The notes beneath the pieces are model-generated. The model had not been told where the DNA came from and made no database searches. It worked only from the letters and a program-made list of their open reading frames with translations. Source: Microbacterium sp. BR1 (GTDB lineage Bacteria; Actinomycetota; Actinomycetes; Actinomycetales; Microbacteriaceae). From it: 64,000 nt of DNA. A program made the translations under genes and the position numbers. Below are positions 8,791 through 17,603 of the stretch, one piece after another (position 1 is the stretch's first letter; every line of letters begins with the position of its first letter). The DNA lies in assembly GCF_002812725.1 (NCBI RefSeq), contig NZ_NMUN01000010.1, positions 248,001-312,000 of the forward strand. Reading direction: 5' to 3'.

Positions 8791-8808
8791 TAGGCAAGGC
8801 TAACCTAA
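8790..8808 (-). promoter_or_regulatory. DtxR/IdeR-type iron box over the hmuT promoter and start
   Basis: TTAGGCAAGGCTAACCTAA matches the DtxR/IdeR consensus (TTAGGTTAGCCTAACCTAA) at 16 of 19 positions. It abuts the hmuT start codon and contains the presumed -10 hexamer, so a bound repressor would block RNA polymerase directly. Confidence 0.82.
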
Positions 8809-8856
8809 ATCTTGACGAAACCTGAGTCGATCCTCTACCGTCGGAACCGCATCGAG

Positions 8857-8875
8857 TTAGCTAAGCCTAACCTCA
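8857..8875 (+). promoter_or_regulatory. DtxR/IdeR-type iron box upstream of the HtaA-like gene
   Basis: TTAGCTAAGCCTAACCTCA matches the same 19-bp consensus at 16 positions. It lies 85 bp before the proposed start of the HtaA-like gene and 48 bp from the hmuT box, so the divergent genes each have their own iron-responsive site. The -10 of the rightward promoter probably lies within or just after it. Confidence 0.8.
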
Positions 8876-8960
8876 CGCATCCCGACCATCCGGCATCGCC
8901 GGCGATCTCGTTCCTCACCGATCGAGCGCCGCTTTGCGTGTCTTTCGGAGACCCATCATC

Positions 8961-11900
8961 GTGACCGCAGCACCGACGATCACCCCTGTACGCAGCCCCT
9001 TCGCGGCGTTCCTCACGATCCTGCTGATCGCGGCCGGCGCCTTCGCGGCCGTTCCCGCACGCGCCATGGACGGTGCGTCGATCTCGGGAACGGTGACCGC
9101 CGCATCCGAACAGGCGGGCCTGGCTGTGGCGGTCGAGGCATCCGGCCTCGGCACGGCGACGCAGGCCTATGCGGCACTCATCGTGAAGGGAACGGAATCC
9201 GGCATCAGCGGCAGCGGGGGATACGCCGCGTTCGCCATGCCGTTCCCGTCGATCGTCGACGGTGCCACGTCGTTCGCACTGACGGCGGAACCCGGCTCGC
9301 TCGATCGGAGCCAGACGTACGAGGTGCTGATCTGGCAGGTGCATTCGCCGGCGAACTCGTCGACGATCTATGCCCGCGCCGACGTGGCGATAACCGAGAC
9401 GCAGTGGGATGCGGTCTTCCCGCCCACCGAGCCCGAGCCCGAGCCGTCGACCGAGCCCACCGACCAGCCCTCGACCGAGCCCACTGATGAGCCCACGACC
9501 GAGCCCACCACCGAGCCGACAGAGCCTCCGGCATCCACTCCCCAGCTCGCTGTCTTCCTGGCCGACGGTGTCACGCCCGTCGGCGACACGACCGTGCGCG
9601 CGGGCGACTCCCTCGTCGTGCGCGGCACGGGCTACGACCCGACGGCGAACGTCGGCGGTCGCGGTGCGCCGATCCCGAGCACGCTGCCGCAGGGCACGTA
9701 CGTCGTGTTCGGCCACTTCGCCGAGTCCTGGCAGCCGTCGCAGGGCGCCGCGAGCAGCACGCGCAAGGTCGGATCGCAGAAGTGGGCGCTCGCCGAAGAG
9801 GTCCTGAACCAGGTTCCGAGCAACTACCAGGGCGCCATCCGCGCCCAGTGGACGCCGATCGCCGCGGATGGATCGTTCGAGACCACGCTGACCGTCACCC
9901 GCCCGAGCGCGCTCGCGGACGGCGGGCGATACGGGGTCTACACCTACGGCGCGGGCGGCGTGACGAACGCGGCTCAGGAGCGCGAGGTCATCGTCGACGT
10001 GATGCCCGCGCCCGCGCTCACGGTCTACCTCGCCGACGGGGTGACCCCGCTCGGCGACAACGCCGTCGATTTCGGCGACACCCTCGTCGTCGCGGGAACC
10101 GGATACGACCCCGCCGCGAACGTCGGCGGGCGTGGCGTACCGATCCCGAGCACGCTGCCGCAGGGCACGTACGTCGTGTTCGGTAGTTTCGCGGAACAGT
10201 GGCGTCCGTCCGAGGGTGCCCCGAGCGCATCGCGCAAGGCGACCTCGCAGAAGTGGGCGCTCGCCGAGAGCGTGCTCGACCAGGTGCCGAGCGCGTACCA
10301 GTCGCTCATCCGTGCGCAGTGGGCGCCCATCGGTGCGGATGGCTCGTTCCGCACGACCGTCACGGTGACCGAGTCCGCGACCCCGCCAGCGGGTGGAACG
10401 TACGGTGTGTACACCTACGCGGCGGGCGGCGTCACGAACGCCGCACAAGAGCTGAGCGTGCCGGTGACCCTGACACCGCCCCCATCACTCGACGTCTCCG
10501 TGCCCGTCGCCACGCAGGCCGAGGGTGCCTCGGTCCGTGTCGTCGGCTCGGACTTCGGGGACATCACCGGTGCCTACGCGGCCGTGATCGAGAAGGGCAC
10601 GGAGGGCGCCCTCACGAGTGGCGGCGGGTACGTCGCGTTCGGCTACTGGATGACGCCGGGCGCGATAACCGGCGGTGCGTTCGACAAGACCCTCGTCGCC
10701 CCGACCGACAAGCTCGACCGCACCAAGCAATACGAGGTCATCGTCTGGCGCGGTCACAGCAACCCGACCGCCGAGACGATCTACGCGCGAGCGGATGTGC
10801 CGATCTCGTCGACGCAGTGGGACATCCTGTTCCCCGGCACGGTGCCCGAGGTGCCCGAACAGCCCGAGGTCCCGCCGACACCGGTCGATCCCGCCGCTCC
10901 GGCCCCATCCGTCGCGGGCGGTTCGCTGCGCTGGGGTATCTCGGCGTCGTTCGCGGACTATGTCACGGGGACCATCGCGCACGGCAGCATCACCGTCTCG
11001 GGCGGCGCGACCCGCTCGGGTGGTCTCTTCCAGTTCGGCCAGGCTTCCGGCTCGACCTACGACCGCACCACGGGTGTCGGCACCGTGATGTACACCGGCG
11101 GCGTGCGGTTCACGGGCCACGGCGGTCTGCTCGACCTGTCGATCGCCAACCCCGAGTTCCGGTTCGCCTCGCCGGCATCCGCTCAGCTCTGGGTCATGAG
11201 TAACGGCTCGCGCATGCAGCTCGCCACGGTCAGCGTCGGCGTCGCGGCACGCAGCGTCGACGGGGGAGCGGTGACCTTCAGCGGAGCCCCGGTGGTGCTG
11301 ACGCCCGCGGGCAGCGCCCTGTTCCAGGGCCGGTACGGCAATCTCGACCCGATCACCCTTACGATCGGCGCGCAAGCCGCGGCACCGTCGGGTTCCTCGG
11401 GCACCGTCGCGGCGGCGAAGGTCAGCACCGCGGTGACACGCACCATCCCACCCACGCCCCCGGCGACGACCGGCATCGTGCTCGACCCCGGGTCGCTCGC
11501 GGCGCTCTCCACGGGCGCACCCGTCACGATCCGGGTCGATGGCTTCCGCGCGGGCGAGACCGGCATCGCCGTCGTGGTCTACTCGACGCCGACCGTGCTG
11601 GCGACCGACCTGGTGGCGGACGCATCCGGTGTCGTGACCTGGACCGGCTCGCTCCCGGCAACGCTCGCCGACGGCGATCACACCCTCACGTTCCAGGGAT
11701 CGGTCTCGCGTGGTGTGACCTTCACGCTGGCGCGTGCCGCGGCGGTCGGTGCGTGTGTCGTGGACGGTGCGTCGATGCGGTGGGGCTTCAAGGAGTCCTT
11801 CCGCACCTACATCGAGGGCATCGCGGGCGGTGGTTGGGAACTCGCGGGCGTCGCCTACGAGTACCCCGATTTCGTCTGGACGGGCGGATCGGGATCGATC

Positions 11901-12485
11901 GACACGTCGGATGCGCTCGCGGGAGTCGTCGACTTCGGCGGCACGATTCGATTCACGGGCCATGACGGCGCGCTGGACACGACGCTCAGCGCCGCGCGCA
12001 TCGAGTTCGCGGGCGACGTCGGCTACGTCGTCTTCGACATCACGGGCACGACCCAGTCCGGTGCGTCCATTGCGATGACGGGCGTGCGTTTCGCAGAATT
12101 CGCCGTGCCGACGCATGCCGTGGGCCCGGACGCGATCACGCTCGATGCCGTTGCGGTGACATTGACCTCCGCCGGCGCAACCGCATTCGGCAGCTACCCC
12201 GCGGGCGAGCGGCTCGACCCGCTCACGCTCGAGGTCCCGTTGCCCGCCGCTTGTGGTGTCGCGGCCGCTGTCGTCCCGGTCGATGGCGACGAGCCGCTCG
12301 CCGCGCCCGACACGGATGCCGCGGGCACCACCGATCCGCTGCCCGTCTGGCCGTGGATCGCCGGGGGAGTGGGGTTGGCGCTGATCGCCGCCATCGGCGT
12401 CGCGATCATCGTCCGGCGTCGCCACGCGGCCGAAGCGACGATGACGGCAGCGGGCTCCGGCGACCCGGCCGGCCCGACCGTGTAG
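8961..12485 (+). CDS. Large HtaA-domain haem-binding surface protein
   Basis: About 1174 residues from GTG 8961, which has CGGAG ten bases upstream; a TTG at 8934 would add nine residues. A signal peptide ends near ARA-MDG. The ectodomain is modular: an A module (9078-9420), a Thr/Glu/Pro linker of TEPTDxP repeats (about 9421-9540), two tandem B modules, a second A module (10488-10851), an HtaA domain (from GGSLRWGISASFADYV), an Ig-like stretch, and a second HtaA domain (from GASMRWGFKESFRTYIEG). The C-terminus has one membrane helix and the basic tail IIVRRRHAAEA. HtaA domains bind haem in Corynebacterium and pass it to HmuT; the divergent hmuTUV operon and iron box fit. The roles of the A and B modules are unknown. 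Confidence 0.9.
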   Translation: MTAAPTITPVRSPFAAFLTILLIAAGAFAAVPARAMDGASISGTVTAASEQAGLAVAVEASGLGTATQAYAALIVKGTESGISGSGGYAAFAMPFPSIVDGATSFALTAEPGSLDRSQTYEVLIWQVHSPANSSTIYARADVAITETQWDAVFPPTEPEPEPSTEPTDQPSTEPTDEPTTEPTTEPTEPPASTPQLAVFLADGVTPVGDTTVRAGDSLVVRGTGYDPTANVGGRGAPIPSTLPQGTYVVFGHFAESWQPSQGAASSTRKVGSQKWALAEEVLNQVPSNYQGAIRAQWTPIAADGSFETTLTVTRPSALADGGRYGVYTYGAGGVTNAAQEREVIVDVMPAPALTVYLADGVTPLGDNAVDFGDTLVVAGTGYDPAANVGGRGVPIPSTLPQGTYVVFGSFAEQWRPSEGAPSASRKATSQKWALAESVLDQVPSAYQSLIRAQWAPIGADGSFRTTVTVTESATPPAGGTYGVYTYAAGGVTNAAQELSVPVTLTPPPSLDVSVPVATQAEGASVRVVGSDFGDITGAYAAVIEKGTEGALTSGGGYVAFGYWMTPGAITGGAFDKTLVAPTDKLDRTKQYEVIVWRGHSNPTAETIYARADVPISSTQWDILFPGTVPEVPEQPEVPPTPVDPAAPAPSVAGGSLRWGISASFADYVTGTIAHGSITVSGGATRSGGLFQFGQASGSTYDRTTGVGTVMYTGGVRFTGHGGLLDLSIANPEFRFASPASAQLWVMSNGSRMQLATVSVGVAARSVDGGAVTFSGAPVVLTPAGSALFQGRYGNLDPITLTIGAQAAAPSGSSGTVAAAKVSTAVTRTIPPTPPATTGIVLDPGSLAALSTGAPVTIRVDGFRAGETGIAVVVYSTPTVLATDLVADASGVVTWTGSLPATLADGDHTLTFQGSVSRGVTFTLARAAAVGACVVDGASMRWGFKESFRTYIEGIAGGGWELAGVAYEYPDFVWTGGSGSIDTSDALAGVVDFGGTIRFTGHDGALDTTLSAARIEFAGDVGYVVFDITGTTQSGASIAMTGVRFAEFAVPTHAVGPDAITLDAVAVTLTSAGATAFGSYPAGERLDPLTLEVPLPAACGVAAAVVPVDGDEPLAAPDTDAAGTTDPLPVWPWIAGGVGLALIAAIGVAIIVRRRHAAEATMTAAGSGDPAGPTV
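9546..10484 (+). repeat. Two tandem 157-residue repeats inside the HtaA-like gene
   Basis: Copies at 9546-10016 and 10017-10484 have a 471-bp period. Both begin with a LADGVTPxGD strand and share GTGYDPxANVGGRGxPIPST, LPQGTYVVFG, SQKWALAE and GVYTYxAGGVTNAAQE. The DNA is also strongly similar, indicating fairly recent duplication. Confidence 0.85.
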
Positions 12486-12501
12486 GTGCGACAATGGAGG
12501 G

Positions 12502-12801
12502 GTGAGCAACGAAATCGTCGAGGGACGCGTGCGTCGGGCCCCCAAGTACGGCGTCTTCCTGACGGTGGGCGCATCGCTCGGAGTCCTGGTCGCACTCATC
12601 CTCACGTTTGCGACGGGTGAAGAGACGACGAGCCCCTTGACCGATGTCACGTACTCGTCGATGCAGGTCTTCGGATTCCTCGCCCTCATCGGCATCGCCG
12701 TCGGCCTCGCCGTCGGGGGCTTCGTGGCCCTGCTGTTCGACCGTGTCTCGCGTCGCCGGGCGCGCACCGTGAGCTTCGACCACGAGACCGTCGCCGACTG
12801 A
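12502..12801 (+). CDS. Small two-helix membrane protein, conserved in Microbacteriaceae
   Basis: 99 residues starting at a GTG preceded by a GGAGGG site, 16 bp after the HtaA-like stop. Two hydrophobic helices (about 16-37 and 55-78) flank a short outside loop (TGEETTSPLTDVTYSSMQ), and the C-terminus is basic (DRVSRRRARTV). I recall relatives being labelled as Trk potassium transporter, but the sequence has none of the pore or NAD-binding motifs of Trk, so I leave the function open. It could be cotranscribed with the haem protein or simply adjacent. Confidence 0.75.
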   Translation: MSNEIVEGRVRRAPKYGVFLTVGASLGVLVALILTFATGEETTSPLTDVTYSSMQVFGFLALIGIAVGLAVGGFVALLFDRVSRRRARTVSFDHETVAD

Positions 12802-12928
12802 CGTCCGCTCGCGCGGCACTCTGCGCCCGTTCGACCTCCGGTTTCCAGATGGGAGAACTCTCATCTTCTCGTCGCGATTTCGGCGTGATTTGGGTGCTTT
12901 TCGGGGTTCGGATGTCGGCGATCGTCCG

Positions 12929-12951
12929 TAGAGTTTCGAACATGCATTCGA
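12929..12951 (+). promoter_or_regulatory. SOS (LexA) box overlapping -10, start site and start codon of the HNH gene
   Basis: TCGAAC ATGC ATTCGA (12936-12951) differs at one position from the actinobacterial LexA box TCGAAC-N4-GTTCGA. The ATG at 12942 is inside it, and TAGAGT (12929-12934), a -10 hexamer, lies 7 nt upstream of the ATG. LexA binding would cover the start point of a leaderless transcript. Confidence 0.82.
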
Positions 12952-14243
12952 ACAGCTTCGCTCCCGCCGACACCGTGGGCGTCGATATGGCCGACGTCGA
13001 TGTTGCCGCGCGGGATCTCGCGGTGCGGTTTGCGGAGGCGTCGCGGGTGGTGGCGCGGGCGCAGGCTGTGCAGGCGCGCGTGTTGGCGGATGCGGCGGAT
13101 CTGGGGATGCGTCGGGTCGCGGAACTCGCATCCTCGTCGTCGCGTGAGGCGGAGTTGCCGGTGCGAGCGTTGGCGGCGGAGTTGGGTGTTGCGGCGAACA
13201 TGTCGGATCGGACGGTGCAGCGCCGCATGAACGACGCGGCCGTGTTGGCCGAGGCGTTCCCCGCGACGTTCGATGCCTGGGACGAAGGGCGGGTGAGTGC
13301 GGGGCATGTTGCGGTGATCATGGAACACGGACTGCCCCTGACCGATGTGGAGGCGCGGGCGGAGTTCGAGGCTGCGGCGTTGGCCCGGGCGGAGGGGACG
13401 ACGCCGGGGCGGCTCGGGTCGACGTTGGCGCGATTGGCAGAGTCTCTGCAGCCCCGGACGTTGACGGAACGCCATCAAGAAGCACGAGCCTCGCGAGGCG
13501 CGTGTGTGCGGGACATCGGCGACGGGATGGCGGAATTCATCTCAACCCAGCCGGCCGTATTGGCGCATGCGATGCACGACCGGATCACTCAGCAAGCCCA
13601 CGCGATCAAGAAAGCCGATCCGACAGACACCCGTACCGTGGATCAGATTCGTGCGGACCTCGTCGCCGACATGCTCCTCACCACCACCCCTTGCGTGGAA
13701 ACGGATGCCGGTCTCTCCGACGGCGTCGGCGGACTGGGCGCGATTCGCGGGATCGTCAACGTCACGGTCCCCGCTCTCGCGTTGGCGGGTGTGACGGACG
13801 AGCCCGCTGAGTTGGTCGGGCGTTGTCCGATCGACCCCGCCACGGCCCGCGCCCTCGCCGGCCACGCGACCGGGTGGGATCGCGTCCTCGCGGATCCGAT
13901 CACGGGTTGTGTTCTCGCGGTCGATAGGTACACGCCGTCTGCGGATATGAAGCGGTTCCTGCGGGCGAGGGATCAGCACTGCCGGTTCCCCGGATGTCGG
14001 CAACCCGCACACCGGTGCGACCGGGACCACACCCTCGACTACGCATTGGGCGGCGAGACCAGCACCTGCAATCTGGCTTGTCTCTGCAAACGACACCACA
14101 CCCTGAAGGGCGAAACAGCCTGGACGGTTCGCCAACTCGGCGGTGGAGTACTGGAGTGGACGTCCCCGGGTGGTCACGTCTACATCGACAAACCACCCTC
14201 GGCAATCCGCTTCACTCCGAACACGGATCCACCGCCGTTCTGA
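12942..14243 (+). CDS. DUF222 / 13E12-repeat family HNH endonuclease
   Basis: 433 residues. The N-terminal ~290 residues form a DUF222 domain (VAARDLAVRFAEASRVVARA, then SDRTVQRRMNDAAVLAEAFP), and the C-terminus holds an HNH nuclease with zinc-type cysteines: CRFPGCRQPAHRCDRDHTLD followed by GGETSTCNLACLCKRHHTLK. The HNH is intact, so DNA cleavage is plausible. Members such as the mycobacterial 13E12 proteins are DNA-damage inducible. The ATG at 12942 is preferred over an in-frame ATG at 12849 because of the -10 hexamer and the LexA box at the start. Proteins of this type are often multi-copy and may be selfish elements. Confidence 0.9.
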   Translation: MHSNSFAPADTVGVDMADVDVAARDLAVRFAEASRVVARAQAVQARVLADAADLGMRRVAELASSSSREAELPVRALAAELGVAANMSDRTVQRRMNDAAVLAEAFPATFDAWDEGRVSAGHVAVIMEHGLPLTDVEARAEFEAAALARAEGTTPGRLGSTLARLAESLQPRTLTERHQEARASRGACVRDIGDGMAEFISTQPAVLAHAMHDRITQQAHAIKKADPTDTRTVDQIRADLVADMLLTTTPCVETDAGLSDGVGGLGAIRGIVNVTVPALALAGVTDEPAELVGRCPIDPATARALAGHATGWDRVLADPITGCVLAVDRYTPSADMKRFLRARDQHCRFPGCRQPAHRCDRDHTLDYALGGETSTCNLACLCKRHHTLKGETAWTVRQLGGGVLEWTSPGGHVYIDKPPSAIRFTPNTDPPPF

Positions 14244-14251
14244 GGCAGCGT

Positions 14252-14860
14252 TTATGCGAGCTCGGCGATGATCGGATGGATCGCCGCGTCGAATGCGACG
14301 ACGTCGCTGCGCAGCCCGTCCGTGACCGCGATCGTGAGCGACCCGATCCACCACACGCCACGCTGGGTGAGCGGTAGCACCTGCACGTTGAGTTCGAAGG
14401 CGTGTGCCCTGCGCCCGACCTCTCGTTCGTGTTGCGCGATCGCCCCGGCATAGGCGCGGTACGAGACACCGGCCTTGCCGAGGGCGTTGCCCGCGTGGCG
14501 ATCGTGTGCGGCTCGCGCGAACGCCACGGCACTCGTATGGGGAGCGATGGCCTCGCGCAGGTCGTCGAAGCCCTCGACGGGGAGCGCGACATAGGTCTCG
14601 AACCCGTCGACCAGGTCGAGGGGGCTCGAGGCGGGGTGTGCCTGGGGTTCGACGGTCATCGCCCAGTATTCGCGCCACTGCCGTTCGAGGCGGGACTGCT
14701 CCTGCTCGTCGCGTAGGGACTCGTTCGACGGCAGACCGCGCAGGGGAGGCAGTTCGTCCGGCCATCGCACGCCCACGAGCTGACGCAGCGCAAGGGCCAG
14801 GATGACCGCGATGTTCGCGTCCTCGCGGATCACCCACTCCGGACCGGCGGCGCTGGGCAT
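14252..14860 (-). CDS. Conserved hypothetical protein next to purM
   Basis: 202 residues, no family recognised with confidence. The N-terminal third is a helix with WVIREDANIAVILALALRQL, followed by a charged stretch (LRDEQEQSRLERQWREYW), and the C-terminal half alternates strands and helices (FDDLREAIAPHTSAVAFARA, FELNVQVLPLTQRGVWWIGS). There is no signal peptide or membrane helix, so it is cytosolic. The start at 14860 is supported by TACAAT (complement of 14867-14872) 6 nt upstream. It is divergent from purM and convergent with the HNH gene (8 bp apart). Confidence 0.75.
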   Translation of the reverse strand: MPSAAGPEWVIREDANIAVILALALRQLVGVRWPDELPPLRGLPSNESLRDEQEQSRLERQWREYWAMTVEPQAHPASSPLDLVDGFETYVALPVEGFDDLREAIAPHTSAVAFARAAHDRHAGNALGKAGVSYRAYAGAIAQHEREVGRRAHAFELNVQVLPLTQRGVWWIGSLTIAVTDGLRSDVVAFDAAIHPIIAELA

Positions 14861-14960
14861 GCCGTCATTGTAGGTGGCGCCACCCGTGCGCGCCGAGCGC
14901 CGGAGCCACGACGGGCCCCGATCGAATCCGGCACCTCGGGCGGGCCGGTAGGCTGTGCGG

Positions 14961-16088
14961 GTGGCCTCAGCCTCGCTCAACCCATACGCCGCCGCAGGAG
15001 TAGACACCGCGGCCGGCGACCTCGCCGTAGAACTCATGAAGTCGGCGGTGCGTGCGACGCACGGTCCCGAAGTCCTCGGGGGTGTCGGTGGCTTCGCCGG
15101 CCTCTTCGACGCGCGCGCTCTTCGTGACTTCGATCATCCGCTTCTCGCGACGAGCACGGATGGCGTGGGCACGAAGATCGCGATCGCCCGCGCGATCGAC
15201 AAACACGACACGGTCGGCATCGATCTGGTCGGCATGATCGTCGACGACATCGTCGTGGTCGGCGCCCGGCCGCTGTTCATGACGGATTACATCGCGTGCG
15301 GCAAGGTCGTGCCGGCGCGCATCGCGGACATCGTCGCGGGCATTGCGCGCGGCTGCGCCGAGACGGGCACGGCCCTCGTCGGCGGCGAGACCGCCGAGCA
15401 CCCCGGTCTGCTCGCCGATGACGACTACGACATCGCCGGAGCGGCGACGGGTGTCGTCGAGGCGGCGGATGTCCTCGGTCACGAGCGGATCGTCCCGGGT
15501 GATGTCGTGCTGGCCCTGGCCTCGAGCGGTCTGCACTCGAACGGCTTCTCGCTGGTTCGCCGGATCGTCAGCGACCGTGGGATCGGATACACCGACCGTG
15601 CCGACGAACTCGGTGTCGCGACATCCTGGGGCGAGGCACTCCTCGAACCCACTCGGCTCTACACGACCCCCCTCCTCCGCCTCGTCGACGATCTGCGACC
15701 CGGTGCCGGGGTCCACGCCCTGAGCCATGTCACGGGCGGCGGGATCGCGGCCAACCTCGCTCGGGTTCTCCCCCGGGGAACCTGGGTGGACGTCGACCGT
15801 GCGACCTGGTCGCCGTCTCCGGTCTTCCGCGTGCTGGCCGACGCGGGACACATCACGCTGGAGCAGACCGAGGGCACGTGGAACCTCGGCATCGGATTCC
15901 TCGCGGTCGTCGCGGCCGACCAGGCCGACGCCGCGGTGGCCGCGCTCGGTCGCGACGGGATCGCCGCCTGGCCCGTGGGCGTCGTGCGCGGCGATGCGCT
16001 GCCCGAGGGAGATTTCGAACAGGGGGCGAAGGGGGTCGACGGCGGCGCCGTGCGGCTCGTCGGTTCCTACGCGGATGGAGCGAACTAA
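14961..16088 (+). CDS. purM: Phosphoribosylformylglycinamidine cyclo-ligase (AIR synthetase)
   Basis: 375 residues. Catalyses ATP-dependent closure of FGAM to AIR, step five of purine synthesis. Typical motifs are YAAAGVDTAAGDLAVELMK, the substrate/ATP loop LLATSTDGVGTKIAIA, IDLVGMIVDDIVVVGARPLF, GGETAEHPG and ALASSGLHSNGFSL. GTG 14961 is chosen over GTG 14955 because TAGGCT (14949-14954) is 6 nt upstream, fitting a leaderless start. purF follows 5 bp after the stop, so the two form an operon. Confidence 0.97.
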   Translation: MASASLNPYAAAGVDTAAGDLAVELMKSAVRATHGPEVLGGVGGFAGLFDARALRDFDHPLLATSTDGVGTKIAIARAIDKHDTVGIDLVGMIVDDIVVVGARPLFMTDYIACGKVVPARIADIVAGIARGCAETGTALVGGETAEHPGLLADDDYDIAGAATGVVEAADVLGHERIVPGDVVLALASSGLHSNGFSLVRRIVSDRGIGYTDRADELGVATSWGEALLEPTRLYTTPLLRLVDDLRPGAGVHALSHVTGGGIAANLARVLPRGTWVDVDRATWSPSPVFRVLADAGHITLEQTEGTWNLGIGFLAVVAADQADAAVAALGRDGIAAWPVGVVRGDALPEGDFEQGAKGVDGGAVRLVGSYADGAN

Positions 16089-16093
16089 CCCCC

Positions 16094-17554
16094 ATGTGCG
16101 GCATCGTCGGAATGGTCGGCCAGGGGCCGGTCAACCAGGAGATCTATGACTCCCTGCTGCTTCTGCAGCACCGCGGCCAGGACTCGACGGGCATCGCCAC
16201 GGCCGAGCCGAACGGGATCTTCCACCTCGCGAAGGCGCGCGGGCAGGTGCGCGAGGCGTTCCGCACCCGTGACATGCGTGCGCTGCTCGGCACGATCGGG
16301 CTCGGTCACGTCCGCTACGCCACGAAGGGCACGGCGGGCAACGAAGAAGAGGCGCAGCCGTTCTACGTCAACGCCCCGTACGGCATCGTGCTGGTGCACA
16401 ACGGCAACCTGACGAACACGCGTGAGCTCACGCAAGAGTTGTTCTCGAAGGACCGGCGTCACCTCAACACGAGCTCGGACACCGAGCTCCTGGTCAACGT
16501 CCTCGCCAACGAGCTCCAGGCGTCGATCTCGGGCCTCGACCTCGACCCCGACCAGATCTTCCAGGCCGTCTCGCGCGTGCACGAGCGCGTCGAGGGGTCG
16601 TACGCGACGATCGCCCTGATCGCGGGCCACGGGCTGCTCGCCTTCCGTGATCCGTTCGGCATCCGTCCCCTCATCCTCGGCACGCGCAAGACCGCGGCAG
16701 GCGGGTACGAGTGGATGGTCGCGTCCGAGTCCCTCGTGCTCGAGAACGGGGACTACGACGTCGTCCGTGATGTCATGCCGGGCGAGGCCGTGTTCATCGA
16801 CCTCGAGGGGCACCTCCACACGCGCCAGTGCGCGAAGGACACGCGGCTGGCACCGTGCTCTTTCGAGTACGTCTACCTCGCGCGTCCCGACTCGATCATG
16901 AACGGCATCTCGGTGTACGAGGCCCGCCTGCGCATGGGCGACCGTCTTGCCGACACGATCGCCAAGTACACCCCGACCGGGACGATCGATGTCGTCATGC
17001 CCATCCCGGACTCGTCGCGGCCCGCCGCCATGCAGGTCGCTCGCAAGCTCGGCATCGAGTATCGCGAGGGGTTCTACAAGAACCGCTACGTCGGGCGGAC
17101 GTTCATCATGCCCGGGCAGGCGGTGCGCCGAAAGAGCGTGCGGCAGAAGCTCAACGCCATGTCGAGCGAGTTCAAGGGCAAGAACGTCCTGCTGATCGAC
17201 GACTCGATCGTGCGCGGCACGACGAGCCAGCAGATCATCCAGATGGCACGGGATGCGGGTGCCAAGACCGTGACGTTCGCATCGGCCGCCCCGCCCGTGC
17301 GTTTTCCGCACGTCTACGGCATCAACATGCCGTCGCGTCAGGAGCTCGTCGCTCATGGCCGCACGATCCCCGAGATCGCGGAAGAGCTCGGCTGCGACTA
17401 CCTCGTCTATCAAGAGGTCGAGGACCTCAAAGCCGCGATCCTCGAGGGTTCGGACGTCACGGACCTCGATATGAGCTGCTTCGATGGGCACTACGTAACC
17501 GGCACGGTCTCGGAGGAGTACCTGGCGTGGGTCGAGGGGTCCCAGACGTCCTGA
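16094..17554 (+). CDS. purF: Amidophosphoribosyltransferase
   Basis: 486 residues. First committed enzyme of purine synthesis, making phosphoribosylamine from PRPP and glutamine. It begins MCGIVGMVGQ, so Cys2 becomes the N-terminal nucleophile after Met removal and no propeptide is present. The glutaminase half has RGQDSTGIAT and YGIVLVHNGNLTN; the PRPP motif is VLLIDDSIVRGTTSQQII. The C-terminal DMSCFDG region lacks the CxxC pair of the iron-sulfur class (Bacillus type), so a cluster is unlikely, though this is inferred. It lies 5 bp after purM and is the last purine gene of this operon. Confidence 0.97.
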   Translation: MCGIVGMVGQGPVNQEIYDSLLLLQHRGQDSTGIATAEPNGIFHLAKARGQVREAFRTRDMRALLGTIGLGHVRYATKGTAGNEEEAQPFYVNAPYGIVLVHNGNLTNTRELTQELFSKDRRHLNTSSDTELLVNVLANELQASISGLDLDPDQIFQAVSRVHERVEGSYATIALIAGHGLLAFRDPFGIRPLILGTRKTAAGGYEWMVASESLVLENGDYDVVRDVMPGEAVFIDLEGHLHTRQCAKDTRLAPCSFEYVYLARPDSIMNGISVYEARLRMGDRLADTIAKYTPTGTIDVVMPIPDSSRPAAMQVARKLGIEYREGFYKNRYVGRTFIMPGQAVRRKSVRQKLNAMSSEFKGKNVLLIDDSIVRGTTSQQIIQMARDAGAKTVTFASAAPPVRFPHVYGINMPSRQELVAHGRTIPEIAEELGCDYLVYQEVEDLKAAILEGSDVTDLDMSCFDGHYVTGTVSEEYLAWVEGSQTS

Positions 17555-17603
17555 CCGTCGGGCTGTTACGCCGACGTCGCCGGCCCGGGGTACGATCGCG
17601 CGC

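Noticed and set aside
6572..8797. Very long open frame (741 residues) running through hmuT into the permease
   Set aside because: Only its C-terminal half is the FecCD permease; the N-terminal half is out-of-frame hmuT. GTG 7675 with the GTGA overlap is the real start.
10485..12767. 760-residue open frame opposite the HtaA gene
   Set aside because: Antisense shadow of a repetitive, high-GC gene; composition dominated by Arg, Gly, Asp.
13542..14837. 431-residue open frame opposite the HNH gene
   Set aside because: Shadow frame; the DUF222 and HNH motifs are unambiguous on the plus strand.
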